A stretch of 64,000 bases of DNA from Stenotrophomonas pavanii (GTDB lineage Bacteria > Pseudomonadota > Gammaproteobacteria > Xanthomonadales > Xanthomonadaceae), in contig NZ_FNFQ01000003.1 of assembly GCF_900101175.1 (NCBI RefSeq), positions 124,001 to 188,000 on the forward strand, in the 5' to 3' direction. Made by a program: the position numbers and the translations under genes. Of the stretch, positions 16,630-26,204 are shown piece by piece (positions within the stretch are counted from its first letter, which is position 1; each line of letters begins with the position of its first letter). The notes under the pieces were generated by a model that was not told the origin of the DNA, did no database searches, and saw only the letters and a program-made list of their open reading frames with translations.

Positions 16630-17568
16630 CTACTTTGCCTCACCCTGCGCGGCCTGCACGTCCGGGTCGGCGGTCGGCGCCGACAGCCCCACCTGCGGCC
16701 CGGCGCCGGCCAGCGCGGCCGCTTCGGCGGCCTGGGTCATCACCACGATGCTGATACGGCGGTTGATCGGGTTCTGCGGGTCGGCCTTGTCGAACAGCAC
16801 TGACGAGGACAGGCCGACCACGCGGGTGATCTTGCTGTCCTCCAGGCCGCCGTCCACCAGTGCACGTCGTGCAGCGTTGGCGCGGTCGGCGCTCAGTTCC
16901 CAGTTGCCGTAGCCGCGTGCGGCCGAATAGGCGGTGATGTCGGTGTGGCCGGTCAGGCTGATCCGGTTCGGCACGTGGTTCAGGTAGTTGGCCAGCTCGT
17001 GCAGGATCTGTTGCGTGTACGGCTTCAGCGTAGCGCTGCCGAGGTCGAACATCGGCCGGTTCTGCTTGTCCACGATCTGGATGCGCAGGCCTTCCGGGGT
17101 CAGGTCCAGCAGCAGCTGGTCCTTGAACGGTTCCAGTGCCTGGCTCTTGCTGATCGCTTCCTGCAGCTCCTTCATCAGCGCTTCCAGCTGCTGCTTGTCG
17201 CGCTGCTGCTGGTCCACCGGCTGCGGCACCGCTTCCTTCTGGTTCTGGAAGGGATCGTTGCTGCTGCCGCGCGAGATGTCGGTGGCGCCGCCCAGCTTGA
17301 TCATCGAGGTGCTGGCGCCGCCCGGGCCGGCCATGCCGGGCGCCGGCGTGGCGTTCTGCCCGCTCAGCGGGCTGGGGTTGCGGAAGTACTCCGAAATGGC
17401 CGCACGGTCGTTCTTGTTGGTGGTGGCCATCAGCCACAGCACCAGGAAGAAGGCCATCATCGCGGTCACGAAGTCGGCATAGGCCACCTTCCACGACCCG
17501 CCGTGGTGAGCGGCGTGGCCGGCTTTCTTGACCCGGCGGACGATGACGGTGGGCTTGTTCTCGGCCAT
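16630..17568 (-). CDS. motB: flagellar motor stator protein MotB
   Basis: 312 residues. A basic cytoplasmic start, one transmembrane helix (about 30-50) whose entrance carries the proton-binding aspartate in YADFVTAMMAFF, a Gln-rich linker, then an OmpA-like peptidoglycan-binding domain (about 165-290) with SLTGHTD and SADRANAARR. It forms the MotA4B2 ion channel of the flagellar stator and anchors it to the cell wall. It follows motA by 3 bases in one operon. The tail after the OmpA domain is Ala/Pro-rich. Confidence 0.96.
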   Translation of the reverse strand: MAENKPTVIVRRVKKAGHAAHHGGSWKVAYADFVTAMMAFFLVLWLMATTNKNDRAAISEYFRNPSPLSGQNATPAPGMAGPGGASTSMIKLGGATDISRGSSNDPFQNQKEAVPQPVDQQQRDKQQLEALMKELQEAISKSQALEPFKDQLLLDLTPEGLRIQIVDKQNRPMFDLGSATLKPYTQQILHELANYLNHVPNRISLTGHTDITAYSAARGYGNWELSADRANAARRALVDGGLEDSKITRVVGLSSSVLFDKADPQNPINRRISIVVMTQAAEAAALAGAGPQVGLSAPTADPDVQAAQGEAK

Positions 17569-17571
17569 GGC

Positions 17572-18426
17572 TTACTTGACCGTCTTCAGGTGCTGCTCGA
17601 AATCGGAGAAGGCCGGGCGCACGTTCGACGGCAGCGTCTTGCGGGCGAATTCCAGCGCGATCTTCGGGTTGTAACCGCGCAGGCAGGCCAGCAGGGCAGT
17701 CTTGACCGATTCGTAGATGCGGCTGTCCTGCTCGGCGCGTGCCTCCATGGCGGCGGCCATCGGGCCGACGAAGCCGTAGCCGAGCAGGATGCCGAGGAAG
17801 GTGCCGACCAGTGCACCGGCCACGTGGCCACCGACCTCGACGATGTCGCCGCCGATCGAGCCCATGGTGATGACGATGCCCAGCACCGCCGCGACGATGC
17901 CGAAACCGGGCAGTCCGTCGGCGACCTTGGTCAGCACCTGCGACGGTGCCATGGCCTCGGCGTGGTGCTTCTCCAGTTCCAGCTCCAGCAGCGGCTCGAG
18001 CTCGTGCGGCTCGATGTTGCTGCCGATCATCAGGCGCAGGCAGTCGGTGATGAAGTCGATCAGGTGGTGGTCGGCCTGCACCTTGGGGTAGTTGGCGAAC
18101 AGGGCGCTCTCGGCCGGCCGCTCGACATGGTCTTCCAGGGCCATGAAGCCTTCGCGGCGGGCCTTGTTGAGCAGTTCATAAAGCAGGCTGAGGACATCGA
18201 TGTAGTCCTGCTGCTTGTAGCGCGGGCCCTTGAACACGCCGACCATGGCCTGCAGGGTCTGCTTGACCGTCTTGGCCGGGGTGCCGACCAGGAACGCGCC
18301 CAGTGCGGCGCCGCCGATGATGACCAGCTCGTAGGGCTGCCAGAGGGCACCCAGGCGGCCGTGGGCACCGAGGTAGCCCCCGATCACGCTGATGATGACG
18401 ACCAGGAATCCAACGATGATGAGCAT
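17572..18426 (-). CDS. motA: flagellar motor stator protein MotA
   Basis: 284 residues, full family length, with four membrane segments (two near the N-terminus, two around residues 160-220). The large cytoplasmic loop (about 55-155) carries the charged residues that touch the rotor, and the conserved proline region ADGLPGFGIVAAVLGIVITM lines the ion path. With MotB it converts proton flow into torque. It is first gene of the motAB operon; no other flagellar gene lies in the window. Confidence 0.96.
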   Translation of the reverse strand: MLIIVGFLVVIISVIGGYLGAHGRLGALWQPYELVIIGGAALGAFLVGTPAKTVKQTLQAMVGVFKGPRYKQQDYIDVLSLLYELLNKARREGFMALEDHVERPAESALFANYPKVQADHHLIDFITDCLRLMIGSNIEPHELEPLLELELEKHHAEAMAPSQVLTKVADGLPGFGIVAAVLGIVITMGSIGGDIVEVGGHVAGALVGTFLGILLGYGFVGPMAAAMEARAEQDSRIYESVKTALLACLRGYNPKIALEFARKTLPSNVRPAFSDFEQHLKTVK

Positions 18427-18517
18427 GGGGCGACGCAGGGAGGGGGGATATCTCCTTGTCGGCCCGTCGCCCGGTTTTCTGAAGAGGGAATTCTGTGAAA
18501 TCGGTCAGCGGGGTGTT

Positions 18518-18985
18518 TCAGCCCGCCACACCGGCTTCGGCACCGCCACGCTGCAGCGGATCGGGCCAGGGCTCGCCGGTGCCGACGAACGAAAGTGAGA
18601 CGGAGTTCAGGCAGTGGCGCTCGTAGGTGGGCGGCGGACCGTCCGGGAACACGTGGCCCAGGTGGCTGCCGCAGCGGGCGCAGGTGATCTCGGTGCGCAC
18701 CATGCCATGGCTGGTATCGCGGATCTCGCGCACGTGCGCCGGGTCGAACGGGGCGAAGAAGCTGGGCCAGCCGGTGCCGGAATCGAACTTGGTGCTGGAG
18801 CGGAACAGCGGCAGGGCACACAGCCGGCAGCAGTAGACGCCCTCGCGCTTGTTGTCGAGGAACACGCCGCAGAAGGGCGCCTCGGTACCGTGCTGCAGCA
18901 GCACGCGGCGCTCTTCGCTGCTGAGGCCGGCGACCAGCGCCTCGGTCTGGGTGGCAGTAGGGGGCGTCAGGTCGAAGGCAGTCAT
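18518..18985 (-). CDS. msrB: methionine-(R)-sulfoxide reductase MsrB (cytoplasmic)
   Basis: 155 residues with no signal peptide. It has the two zinc-binding CxxC pairs (CRLC and CARC), the substrate motif [13 protein letters not shown], and the catalytic cysteine in RHCLNS. It reduces protein-bound Met-R-sulfoxide using thioredoxin. It is one of two msrB paralogues in the window; the other (45690-46262) is exported. It stands alone between motA and a proline-rich protein gene. Confidence 0.95.
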   Translation of the reverse strand: MTAFDLTPPTATQTEALVAGLSSEERRVLLQHGTEAPFCGVFLDNKREGVYCCRLCALPLFRSSTKFDSGTGWPSFFAPFDPAHVREIRDTSHGMVRTEITCARCGSHLGHVFPDGPPPTYERHCLNSVSLSFVGTGEPWPDPLQRGGAEAGVAG

Positions 18986-19124
18986 GCCGGCTCTCCGTGG
19001 GGTCGATGGCCTGGGATGCCGGACAACGTGGGGGTCGTGGCGCGCGCTTGCAAGTGTGATGGCCGTTCATGGGCGGCACACAGGCGCGGGCGCAAGGTGA
19101 CTGCGATCCACGCCGGAGCGTGCC

Positions 19125-19499
19125 ATGAAACCGACCCTTCCCCTGCTGTTGATCGCCCTGATGCCGGCACTGGCGCAGGCCCAGGTGCCCACGGCCGACC
19201 CGACCGCCACCCGCAGCGCGACCCGCGTGGCCCCGCCGCCGGTGGCACCCCCGCCACAAGCGGCCCGGCCGCAGCCGCAGGTGCTGCCGTCGCCGCAGCC
19301 CACGCAGCCGATCAAGTCCACCGGTCCGGCCCAGGTCGCGCCCGCCCCGGCGCCGAAGCCGGCTGACAAGGTCTATGACCGCAACGGCCGCATCGTGCCC
19401 GGGGTCCGCCCGGCCGGCCCGAACCGCGTGTTCGATTCGCGCACCGGTCGTTATTACGACAGCGTGCCGGCCGGCGATGGCCAGCAGATCAAGCGCTGA
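19125..19499 (+). CDS. secreted proline-rich protein of unknown function
   Basis: 124 residues: a clear signal peptide ending ALAQAQ (about residue 20), a disordered Pro/Ala/Gln-rich middle (about 30-80), and a short conserved C-terminus with DRNGRIVPG and DSRTGRYYDSV. The end motif recurs in small Xanthomonadaceae periplasmic proteins, but I know no function. It is monocistronic; upstream is the divergent msrB. Confidence 0.75.
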   Translation: MKPTLPLLLIALMPALAQAQVPTADPTATRSATRVAPPPVAPPPQAARPQPQVLPSPQPTQPIKSTGPAQVAPAPAPKPADKVYDRNGRIVPGVRPAGPNRVFDSRTGRYYDSVPAGDGQQIKR

Positions 19500-19659
19500 C
19501 GCGGCCGCAGGCCCGGCGGGCGGACGCGGTGGCCTGAACGCACGAAAACAACGGTCTGCCAATCACTGCTTTTTCGCCTGCGATTAACCGCTGCCGGACC
19601 ACCGTGGCCGTGCGCCGGCATTCCGCCGCCGCGTGTCCTTCGTCCACTGGATCGCGATC

Positions 19660-19824
19660 ATGAAAAACCAGCAGAACCGTCATCCCGGCAAGGAACCGCA
19701 GGGCCGCAACCCGCAGCAGCAACAGCAGCAGCAACAGCAGCAGCAACAGCAGATGGAGCCGCAGCAGCACAAGGGCGGCAAGCCGCAGGAACAGCGCTCG
19801 CAGAAGCATCCGCAGCAGCGCTAA
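19660..19824 (+). CDS. small polyglutamine protein
   Basis: 54 residues starting MKNQQNRH; a GTG 27 bases upstream is an alternative start. The centre is 13 consecutive glutamines encoded by a CAG/CAA tract (19714-19752), flanked by Lys, Gln, Pro and His residues. There is no hydrophobic segment. Composition suggests a disordered basic peptide. Whether it is translated is unproven, but start, frame and stop are clean and the tract is kept in frame. Confidence 0.55.
   Translation: MKNQQNRHPGKEPQGRNPQQQQQQQQQQQQQMEPQQHKGGKPQEQRSQKHPQQR
19714..19752 (+). repeat. CAG/CAA trinucleotide tract
   Basis: Thirteen in-frame CAR codons in a near-regular CAG-CAG-CAA pattern. Length changes would alter glutamine number without a frameshift. 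Confidence 0.9.
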
Positions 19825-19838
19825 CTGTCGCCATGACC

Positions 19839-19920
19839 GGGGTCAGGGCCCGCTGCGCGGGATCCGACCCCTTGCCGGATGCCGACCGGGGTCGGATCCC
19901 GCGCCGCGGGCTCTGACCCC
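19839..19920. repeat. paired GGGGTC-type palindromes
   Basis: Two 33-base units in inverted orientation (19839-19871 and 19888-19920), each with outer GGGGTC / GACCCC ends and a GC-rich inner stem. Related units occur at 32151-32189 and 61748-61788. They lie between the polyQ gene and the convergent lrp gene. Confidence 0.75.
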
Positions 19921-19935
19921 ATCCGGTTCCCAGCT

Positions 19936-20415
19936 TCAATCCGGAATCGGCAGGCTCAGCGTCTCTTTCACTTCTTCCATCACGATGTAGCTCTTCGATT
20001 CCCGTACATGCGGCAGCGTCAGCAACGTGCTGCCCAGCAGCTTGCGGTACGAGGCCATCTCGCTGATCCGCGCCTTCAGCAGGTAATCGAAGTCGCCCGA
20101 CACCAGGTGGCACTCCAGCACGTTGGGAAGCTTCAGCGCCGCGCGCCGGAACTCCTCGAAGATGTCCCCGGACTTGTAGGCCAGGCTGATCTCCACGAAC
20201 ACCAGCAGGCTGGCCTTCACTGCCGCCGGGTCGAGGTGGGCGTGGTAGCCGGTGATCACCCCTTCGCGCTCGAGCCGGCGCACGCGCTCGGTGCACGGGG
20301 TGGTCGACAGGCCGACCCGTTCACCCAGTTCGGTGAAGGAAATACGGCCCTCGGCCTGCAGGATGCGCAGGATCTTGCGGTCGATCTTGTCCAGTTCGCG
20401 GGTCCGGGGGGCCAT
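19936..20415 (-). CDS. Lrp/AsnC-family regulator, probable controller of dadA
   Basis: 159 residues from the ATG at 20415, with GAGG 9 bases upstream. An N-terminal helix-turn-helix (about 15-65, LGERVGLSTTPCTERVRRLE) is followed by the RAM effector domain (about 70-150), the standard Lrp/AsnC layout. It is divergent from dadA-alr, and in many proteobacteria a local Lrp-type protein senses alanine and controls that operon. A 7-bp inverted repeat in the shared spacer fits as its operator. Confidence 0.92.
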   Translation of the reverse strand: MAPRTRELDKIDRKILRILQAEGRISFTELGERVGLSTTPCTERVRRLEREGVITGYHAHLDPAAVKASLLVFVEISLAYKSGDIFEEFRRAALKLPNVLECHLVSGDFDYLLKARISEMASYRKLLGSTLLTLPHVRESKSYIVMEEVKETLSLPIPD

Positions 20416-20472
20416 GGCCGTCAACCTCGGGGAATGAATTGCAGGAGAACATCCTGCCGGTTGATTGTAAAT

Positions 20473-20505
20473 CAGGCAAATCGACTGGTATTGCCTGTCT
20501 ATACT
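20473..20505 (+). promoter_or_regulatory. dadA promoter with Lrp-type operator
   Basis: Perfect inverted repeat CAGGCAA-N11-TTGCCTG (20473-20497) directly before a TATACT -10 element (20500-20505). There is no good -35, so the promoter probably depends on a regulator. Confidence 0.65.
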
Positions 20506-20564
20506 TCCCCAATTATGGTCCCCGCGCGCTCTGGTGCAGGGAATGATCGGGTTGGAGAATTCCC

Positions 20565-21869
20565 ATGCGAGTCCTAGTTCTCGGCAGCGGCGTGATCGGC
20601 ACCACCAGTGCCTGGTACCTGCGACAGGCCGGGTTTGAAGTCACGGTGATCGACCGCCAGCCCGGCCCGGCGCTGGAGACCAGCTTCGCCAATGCCGGCC
20701 AGCTGTCGTTCGGCTACACCTCGCCCTGGGCGGCCCCCGGCGTGCCGAAGAAGGCGATCGGCTGGCTGTTCGAGAAGCACGCGCCGCTGGCGATCAAGCC
20801 GGGCATGGACCTGGCCCAGTACCGCTGGCTGTGGCAGATGCTGCGCAACTGCACGCATGAGCGCTATGCGATCAACAAGGCGCGCATGGTGCGCATGTCC
20901 GAATACAGCCGCGACTGCCTGAACGAACTGCGCGCGCAGATCGGCATCGAATTCGAAGGTCGCGACCTGGGTACCACCCAGCTGTTCCGTACCCAGCAGC
21001 AGCTGGACGCGTCGGCGCAGGACATCGAGATCCTGGCCCAGTACGGCGTGCCGTACGAGGTGCTGGACCGCGCGGGCATCATCCAGGCCGAACCGGCCCT
21101 GGCCCATGTCGACGGCCTGGTCGGCGCACTGCGCCTGCCGCGTGACCAGACTGGCGACTGCCAGCTGTTCACCCGCCGCCTGGCGCAGATGTGCGTGGAT
21201 GCCGGCGTCGAATTCCGCTTCGACCAGGACATCACCGGCCTGGAGTTTGACGGCGACCGCATCACCGGCGTGCGCATCGACGGCAAGCGGGAAACCGCCG
21301 ACCGCTTCGTGGTCGCGCTCGGCAGCTACTCGCCGGCACTGGTTGCACCGCTGGGCATGCGCCTGCCGGTCTACCCGCTGAAGGGCTATTCGCTGACCCT
21401 GCCGATCACCGACCCGGCGATGGCGCCGACCTCGACCATCCTCGACGAGAGTTACAAGGTGGCGGTGACCCGCTTCGACGACCGCATCCGCGTCGGTGGC
21501 ATGGCCGAAGTGGCCGGTTTCGACCTGTCGCTGTCGCAGCGCCGCCGCGAAACCCTGGAACTGGTGGTCAGCGACCTCTACCCGAAGGGCGGTGACCTGT
21601 CGCGCGCGCAGTTCTGGACCGGCCTGCGCCCGGCCACGCCCGATGGCACGCCGGTGATCGGCGCCACGCCGTTCCGCAATCTCTACCTCAACACCGGCCA
21701 CGGCACGCTGGGCTGGACCATGGCCTGTGGCTCGGGCCGCTACCTGGCCGACCTGATGAGCGCGCGCCAGCCGCAGATCAGCACCGAAGGTCTGGATATT
21801 TTCCGCTACGGCCAGTACGGTCACGCGCCGCAACACGAGAACCGCACATGCGTCCTGCCCGCGCGCTGA
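20565..21869 (+). CDS. dadA: D-amino acid dehydrogenase small subunit
   Basis: 434 residues, family length. It opens with the FAD-binding [13 protein letters not shown] (GxGxxG), and the C-terminal [12 protein letters not shown] and [16 protein letters not shown] stretches are typical of DadA. It oxidises D-amino acids, mainly D-alanine, to keto acids at the membrane, feeding electrons to the respiratory chain. Its end overlaps the alr start by 22 bases, so racemase and dehydrogenase are coupled for L-alanine catabolism. Regulation is probably by the divergent Lrp-type protein. Confidence 0.96.
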   Translation: MRVLVLGSGVIGTTSAWYLRQAGFEVTVIDRQPGPALETSFANAGQLSFGYTSPWAAPGVPKKAIGWLFEKHAPLAIKPGMDLAQYRWLWQMLRNCTHERYAINKARMVRMSEYSRDCLNELRAQIGIEFEGRDLGTTQLFRTQQQLDASAQDIEILAQYGVPYEVLDRAGIIQAEPALAHVDGLVGALRLPRDQTGDCQLFTRRLAQMCVDAGVEFRFDQDITGLEFDGDRITGVRIDGKRETADRFVVALGSYSPALVAPLGMRLPVYPLKGYSLTLPITDPAMAPTSTILDESYKVAVTRFDDRIRVGGMAEVAGFDLSLSQRRRETLELVVSDLYPKGGDLSRAQFWTGLRPATPDGTPVIGATPFRNLYLNTGHGTLGWTMACGSGRYLADLMSARQPQISTEGLDIFRYGQYGHAPQHENRTCVLPAR

Positions 21870-22918
21870 TCGATCTGGGCGCCCTGCGCAGCAACTACCG
21901 GTTTGCCCGTGAACTGGGCGGTGGCAAGGCCCTGGCGATCATCAAGGCTGATGCTTATGGGCATGGCGCAGTGCGCTGTGCGCAGGCGCTGGAAGGCGAG
22001 GCCGATGGCTTCGGCGTGGCCACCATCGAAGAAGCGCTGGAGCTGCGCCAGGCCGGCATCCGAGCACCGATCCTGCTGCTGGAAGGCATCTTCGAGCCCA
22101 GCGACATGGCGCTGGTGGCCGAACACGATTTCTGGTTCGCCGTCGGTTCGCCGTGGCAGGTGGAGGCGCTGGCCGCCTTCGCCAGCCCGCGCCCGCTGAC
22201 GGTGTGGCTGAAGCTGGACAGCGGCATGCATCGCCTGGGCCTGGACGTGGACAGCTTCCGCGCCGCGCATGCACGCCTGTCGACGCTGCCGCAGGTCGAA
22301 CGCATCGTACTGATGACCCACCTGGCGCGCGCCGACGAGCTGGACAGCGAGCGCACCCACGAACAGGCCGCGACCTTCGCCCGCGCCATCGACGGCCTGC
22401 ACGGCGAGACCAGCGTATGCAATTCGCCGGCACTGCTGGGCTGGCCGGATGTACGCAGCGACTGGGTGCGCCCGGGCCTGATGCTGTACGGCGCCAACCC
22501 GCTGCCGGACGACACCGCGTTGACCGAGCGCCTGCGCCCGGTGATGACGATGCAGTCGAAGGTGATTGCCGAACGCTGGATCGAGGCCGGCGAGCCGGTG
22601 GGGTATGGCGCGCGCTTCGTGGCGAAGGCGCGCACCCGCGTGGGCGTGGTCGCGCTCGGCTATGCCGACGGTTATCCGCAGTTCGCCCCCAACGGCACGC
22701 CGGTATTGATCGATGGCCAGCCCGGCGCACTGATCGGGCGCGTGTCGATGGACATGCTGACGGTGGACCTGACTGCGCACGCGCAGGCCGGCGTCGGCAG
22801 CGTGGTGGAACTGTGGGGCGCTGCGCCGACGCTGTCGGAACTGGCGCCGCGCTGTGGCGTGAGTGCCTACCAGCTGCCGTGCGCGGTCAAGCGTGTGGCG
22901 CGGGTGTACCAGGAGTGA
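21848..22918 (+). CDS. alr: alanine racemase (catabolic, DadX type)
   Basis: 356 residues beginning [10 protein letters not shown]. The PLP lysine is K33 in IKADAYGHG, and the second catalytic base, a tyrosine, lies in the GYADGYPQF region; SMDMLTVDL near the C-terminus is also typical. It interconverts L- and D-alanine, supplying D-alanine for DadA and for peptidoglycan. The 22-base overlap with dadA shows one transcript and marks it as the dadX-like racemase. Confidence 0.95.
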   Translation: MRPARALIDLGALRSNYRFARELGGGKALAIIKADAYGHGAVRCAQALEGEADGFGVATIEEALELRQAGIRAPILLLEGIFEPSDMALVAEHDFWFAVGSPWQVEALAAFASPRPLTVWLKLDSGMHRLGLDVDSFRAAHARLSTLPQVERIVLMTHLARADELDSERTHEQAATFARAIDGLHGETSVCNSPALLGWPDVRSDWVRPGLMLYGANPLPDDTALTERLRPVMTMQSKVIAERWIEAGEPVGYGARFVAKARTRVGVVALGYADGYPQFAPNGTPVLIDGQPGALIGRVSMDMLTVDLTAHAQAGVGSVVELWGAAPTLSELAPRCGVSAYQLPCAVKRVARVYQE

Positions 22919-22921
22919 CGT

Positions 22922-22979
22922 AATGCCGGCCAGCGGCCGGCATTGCCAGGACCAGGGCTGGCGCCGGGCCATGCCCGGC
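22922..22979. repeat. two headless REP-like palindromes
   Basis: 22922-22944 (ATGCCGGCC / GGCCGGCAT) and 22963-22979 (GCCGGGC / GCCCGGC, loop CAT). They share the SMAG stem sequences but lack a clear GTAG head. Confidence 0.6.
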
Positions 22980-22988
22980 GGTTGCCCA

Positions 22989-23555
22989 TCATCGTGCAGC
23001 GGTAGCCCGCGTGCTCAGCTCGCGCTTCACCCAGTCGTCGATCAGGCGCTTCTCGTAGCGCAGCGGATCGCTGTCGCTCTTCAGCCCCAGGTTGTGCAGG
23101 TAGCCGGTGTCGCTGAGCTTGGCTTCGCCCTCATCGACGATGCGGCCGCTGGCGTCCTTCAGCGTGTACTGCAGGGTGATCCGCGGCGGATAGATGTCGC
23201 GCATGATCCGGATGTCGCTGCCCCGCGGGCCGTGCCAGGGCTCGTAGTCGCCCGCGCGCTTGATGTCGACCAGGGTCACGTCCAGGGTCTGCCCGGGCTG
23301 CAGCGGCTTGGCTGCGGTGGTCTGCACGTAGCTGGCCAGCTGCTGCACCCAGTTGCCGCGTTCGGCTTCGAAGCGGTTGGTGCTCTGGCGGATCTCGGTG
23401 AATGTGGCCGGATCGTCCCATTTCACGCTGACCGGCCCGTTGGCCTGCAGCGCACGGGGCGCGTCCGGATCAGTGACGGCGCGCGGCGCGGCGTTCGCGC
23501 TGCCGGCCATGAGGGCGCCTGCCAGCAGCAGGGCAGTGGCCAATGAGCGGTTCAT
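22989..23555 (-). CDS. DUF3016-family exported protein
   Basis: 188 residues from the ATG at 23555, with AGGAGA at good spacing. Outer in-frame starts are rejected because the signal peptide (MNRSLATALLLAGALMAGSANA) begins here. The mature part matches DUF3016 proteins of Xanthomonadales and Pseudomonadales: a periplasmic protein of about 165 residues with VDIKRAGDYEPW and conserved IRIMRDIYPPRI. Function unknown. It is divergent from the hybrid histidine kinase. Confidence 0.85.
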   Translation of the reverse strand: MNRSLATALLLAGALMAGSANAAPRAVTDPDAPRALQANGPVSVKWDDPATFTEIRQSTNRFEAERGNWVQQLASYVQTTAAKPLQPGQTLDVTLVDIKRAGDYEPWHGPRGSDIRIMRDIYPPRITLQYTLKDASGRIVDEGEAKLSDTGYLHNLGLKSDSDPLRYEKRLIDDWVKRELSTRATAAR

Positions 23556-23733
23556 GACGGTCTCCTGCGTCCCATCAATGGGGACGATGCGGTTCTCGGA
23601 GCGAGTGTGATCCCGCATTCCGGTGGCCGCAACGGCCGATTGCGACATACGCAAGAGCGGTTGCCGCCAATTCATCGTCGTCAACCATGACTGACGGCGC
23701 TTGACGCTGTGAATACGCCCTTTGGAAGATGCT

Positions 23734-25788
23734 GTGTCTCCAACCCGGCCCGTCCAGACGCCCTTGTCCACACTGCCGCCCCTAGTGGAGCGCCCACCGA
23801 TGATGGTGCCGGCGCCCGAACCCGACCTGCATCATGGCGTGCTTGAACGCATCAACGCCGGTTTCTGCGTGATCCAGGTGCTGTTCGAGGGCGACCGTGC
23901 GGTCGACTATCGCTTCATCGAGGTCAACGACGCGTTCGAACGCCATACCGGCCTGAAGGACGCGCGTGGCCAGCGCATGACCGCGCTGGAACCCAACCAT
24001 GAGCAGGACTGGTTCCGCATCTATGGCGAGGTCGCACGCAGCGGCCGCCCGGCCCAGTTCGAGATGGAAGCGCGTGCGCTGGGTCGTTCGTTCGCGGTCG
24101 ACGCGGTGCGCGTGGGCCGGCCGGGCGAGGACAAGGTCGGCATCCTGTTCTTCGACATCACCGCGCGCAAGCAGATGGAAGTGGAGCTGGGCGAGAGCGA
24201 AGCGCGCTTCAGCGCACTGGCCGACGGCCTGCCGATGCCGGTGTGGGTGCTCGATGAGCGTGGGCACGCCCGTTTCGTCAACAGCGCTTTCAGCGAGTTC
24301 TTCGGCGGCGACGAGACGCGCGTTCCGGAAGACGTCTGGCGTGGCCTGGTGCATCCGGACGACGCCTCGGTGTTCGAATACGAACTCCAGGAGGCGTTGA
24401 AGGCGCAGCGCTCGATGCACGCGCTGGTGCGTGCGCGGCGTGCCGATGGCCAATGGCGCTGGCTGGAGATGAACGCCCGCCCGCGCTTCTCGCGCATGGG
24501 CCGCTTCATCGGCCTGGCCGGCAGCAGCCCGGACGTGACCGAACGCCGCGAGATCGAACTGGCCCGCGAGGAGCTGTTGCAGTCCGAGCGGGCCGCACGC
24601 AGTGCCGCGGAAAACATGGCGCGGCTGAAGGATGAGTTTCTGGCCACGCTGTCGCATGAACTGCGTACGCCGCTGACCACCATTCTTGGCTGGAGCGAAC
24701 TGCTGCTGCAGCGCGTGGACGACACCAGTCCGCTGTACAAGGGCCTGAACGTGATCGCCAACAGCGCCGGCGCGCAGAAGCGGCTGATCTCGGACATGCT
24801 CGACCTCAGCAGCATGCTGCTGGGCAAGGTGCAGCTGGAGGTGGAAGTGCTGGACCTGCGCACCGTGCTTGGCGAAGCCATTGGTGCGCAGGAACTGGTC
24901 GCCGAAGGCAAGGCACTGGACGTGCACCTGCAGCTGCCCGAGCAGCCCAGCCTGGTGCTGGGTGATGCCACGCGCCTGCAGCAGGTGTTCTGGAACCTGC
25001 TCTCCAACGCCATCAAGTTCACCCCGGCCGAAGGCCGCATCGACCTGCAGCTGCAGGCCGACGGCAATCACTGGGTGATCACCGTGCGCGACACCGGCGA
25101 CGGCATCGCGCCTGAATTCCTCAATCATCTGTTCAGCCGCTTCCGCCAGGCCGACGGCACCACCACGCGCCGCCACGGCGGGCTGGGGCTGGGCCTGGCG
25201 ATCGTGCAGCAGCTGGTGGAACTGCACGGCGGCACGGTCACGGCGGCCAGCGAAGGGCATGGCCTCGGTGCCACGTTCACCGTGCGCCTGCCACAGCACC
25301 TTCCCGATGCCGAGCGGCGGCCACTGCGCGAAGTCATCAGCGGGCCGATCCTGGAGCCGGTGATCGTCGAACCGTATCCGCTGCGCGGCATGCACGTGCT
25401 GGCGGTGGAAGACCAGCCGGAAGTGCTGGAATACCTGCGCCGCATGCTGGAAGAGCAGGGCGCCAGCGTGTCCGCGGCCAGCTCGGCCGGCGAGGCGTTG
25501 GCGCTGCTGGCCGACACCGGCCATCTGCAGTACCACGTGCTGCTGACCGACATCGGCATGCCGGGCATGGATGGCTATGGCCTGGTGCGCACGCTGCGCG
25601 AGGACATGGGCGTGGATGCGGCGACCTTGCCTGCGGTGGCGGTGACTGCACTGGCGCGTGCCGACGACCGCCGCCGCGCGCTGGCATCGGGCTTCCAGGA
25701 GCATGTGGCCAAGCCGTACTCGGTAGCGCAGCTGGTGGCTGCCGTGCGCAAGGTGCAGGTGCCACGCGCGGACAACGCGCTGCACTGA
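23734..25788 (+). CDS. cytoplasmic PAS-histidine kinase-receiver hybrid
   Basis: 684 residues from a GTG with GGAA 6 bases upstream; a TTG at 23722 and ATGs at 23800/23803 are alternatives. Order: two PAS domains (about 35-285), HisKA with phospho-acceptor H308 in LSHELRTPL, HATPase (NAIKF, DTGDGIAP, GLGLGLAI), then a receiver domain with D606 in LLTDIGMPGMDG. No membrane helix, so the signal is probably cytoplasmic (redox, gas or ligand via PAS). No output domain, so a phosphotransfer partner is needed; none is adjacent. Confidence 0.9.
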   Translation: MSPTRPVQTPLSTLPPLVERPPMMVPAPEPDLHHGVLERINAGFCVIQVLFEGDRAVDYRFIEVNDAFERHTGLKDARGQRMTALEPNHEQDWFRIYGEVARSGRPAQFEMEARALGRSFAVDAVRVGRPGEDKVGILFFDITARKQMEVELGESEARFSALADGLPMPVWVLDERGHARFVNSAFSEFFGGDETRVPEDVWRGLVHPDDASVFEYELQEALKAQRSMHALVRARRADGQWRWLEMNARPRFSRMGRFIGLAGSSPDVTERREIELAREELLQSERAARSAAENMARLKDEFLATLSHELRTPLTTILGWSELLLQRVDDTSPLYKGLNVIANSAGAQKRLISDMLDLSSMLLGKVQLEVEVLDLRTVLGEAIGAQELVAEGKALDVHLQLPEQPSLVLGDATRLQQVFWNLLSNAIKFTPAEGRIDLQLQADGNHWVITVRDTGDGIAPEFLNHLFSRFRQADGTTTRRHGGLGLGLAIVQQLVELHGGTVTAASEGHGLGATFTVRLPQHLPDAERRPLREVISGPILEPVIVEPYPLRGMHVLAVEDQPEVLEYLRRMLEEQGASVSAASSAGEALALLADTGHLQYHVLLTDIGMPGMDGYGLVRTLREDMGVDAATLPAVAVTALARADDRRRALASGFQEHVAKPYSVAQLVAAVRKVQVPRADNALH

Positions 25789-25831
25789 GCATTCACGGAC
25801 GATCGGCGATCCTGCAGCCAGGAGGTCGCCG

Positions 25832-26122
25832 ATGTCCCGCATAGCTCCCCGTATCCATACCGATCCGGCGCAGATCGCGCGCCTGGAAGCCCTGCTGCCG
25901 CAGCTCGACGGCGAGACGCAGGTGGAACTGATCCTGCAGGACGGCCGTCGACTGCTCGGCACCGTCGCGGTGAGGCCGACGGTGCAGCAGTATCGCAACG
26001 AAGCCGGCGATGAAGGCAGCAACGGGCAGTTGCGCCTGGATGACTACGACACGCCGGTGCAGCAGCACCATGTGTGGCTGGACGAGATTGCCAGCATCCG
26101 CAGGTTGCCGCCGAGGGTCTGA
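25832..26122 (+). CDS. DUF3247-family protein
   Basis: 96 residues, GGAGG 7 bases before the ATG. It matches DUF3247, small proteins restricted largely to Xanthomonadaceae: an N-terminal helix, then an Sm-like beta-rich region (VELILQDGRRLLGTVAVRPTV). Such folds can bind RNA, but no function is established. It is 43 bases behind the hybrid kinase and may share its transcript. Confidence 0.85.
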   Translation: MSRIAPRIHTDPAQIARLEALLPQLDGETQVELILQDGRRLLGTVAVRPTVQQYRNEAGDEGSNGQLRLDDYDTPVQQHHVWLDEIASIRRLPPRV

Positions 26123-26140
26123 CGGCAGCCTGCTGGGCCC

Positions 26141-26197
26141 ATCCACGCATGGCGTGGATCTACCAGAGGTTGCAGTAGAGCCACGCCATGCGTGGCT
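26141..26197. repeat. SMAG pair, CCACGC subtype
   Basis: Inverted copy 26141-26163 and forward copy 26175-26197 (GTAG heads; stems ATCCACGC / GCGTGGAT and AGCCACGC / GCGTGGCT), arranged tail to tail with heads together. Confidence 0.85.
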
Positions 26198-26204
26198 GCT
26201 GGGC

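Noticed and set aside
19714-19752. Contingency locus for phase variation
   Set aside because: Length changes keep frame, so they cannot switch the gene on or off as in classical phase variation.
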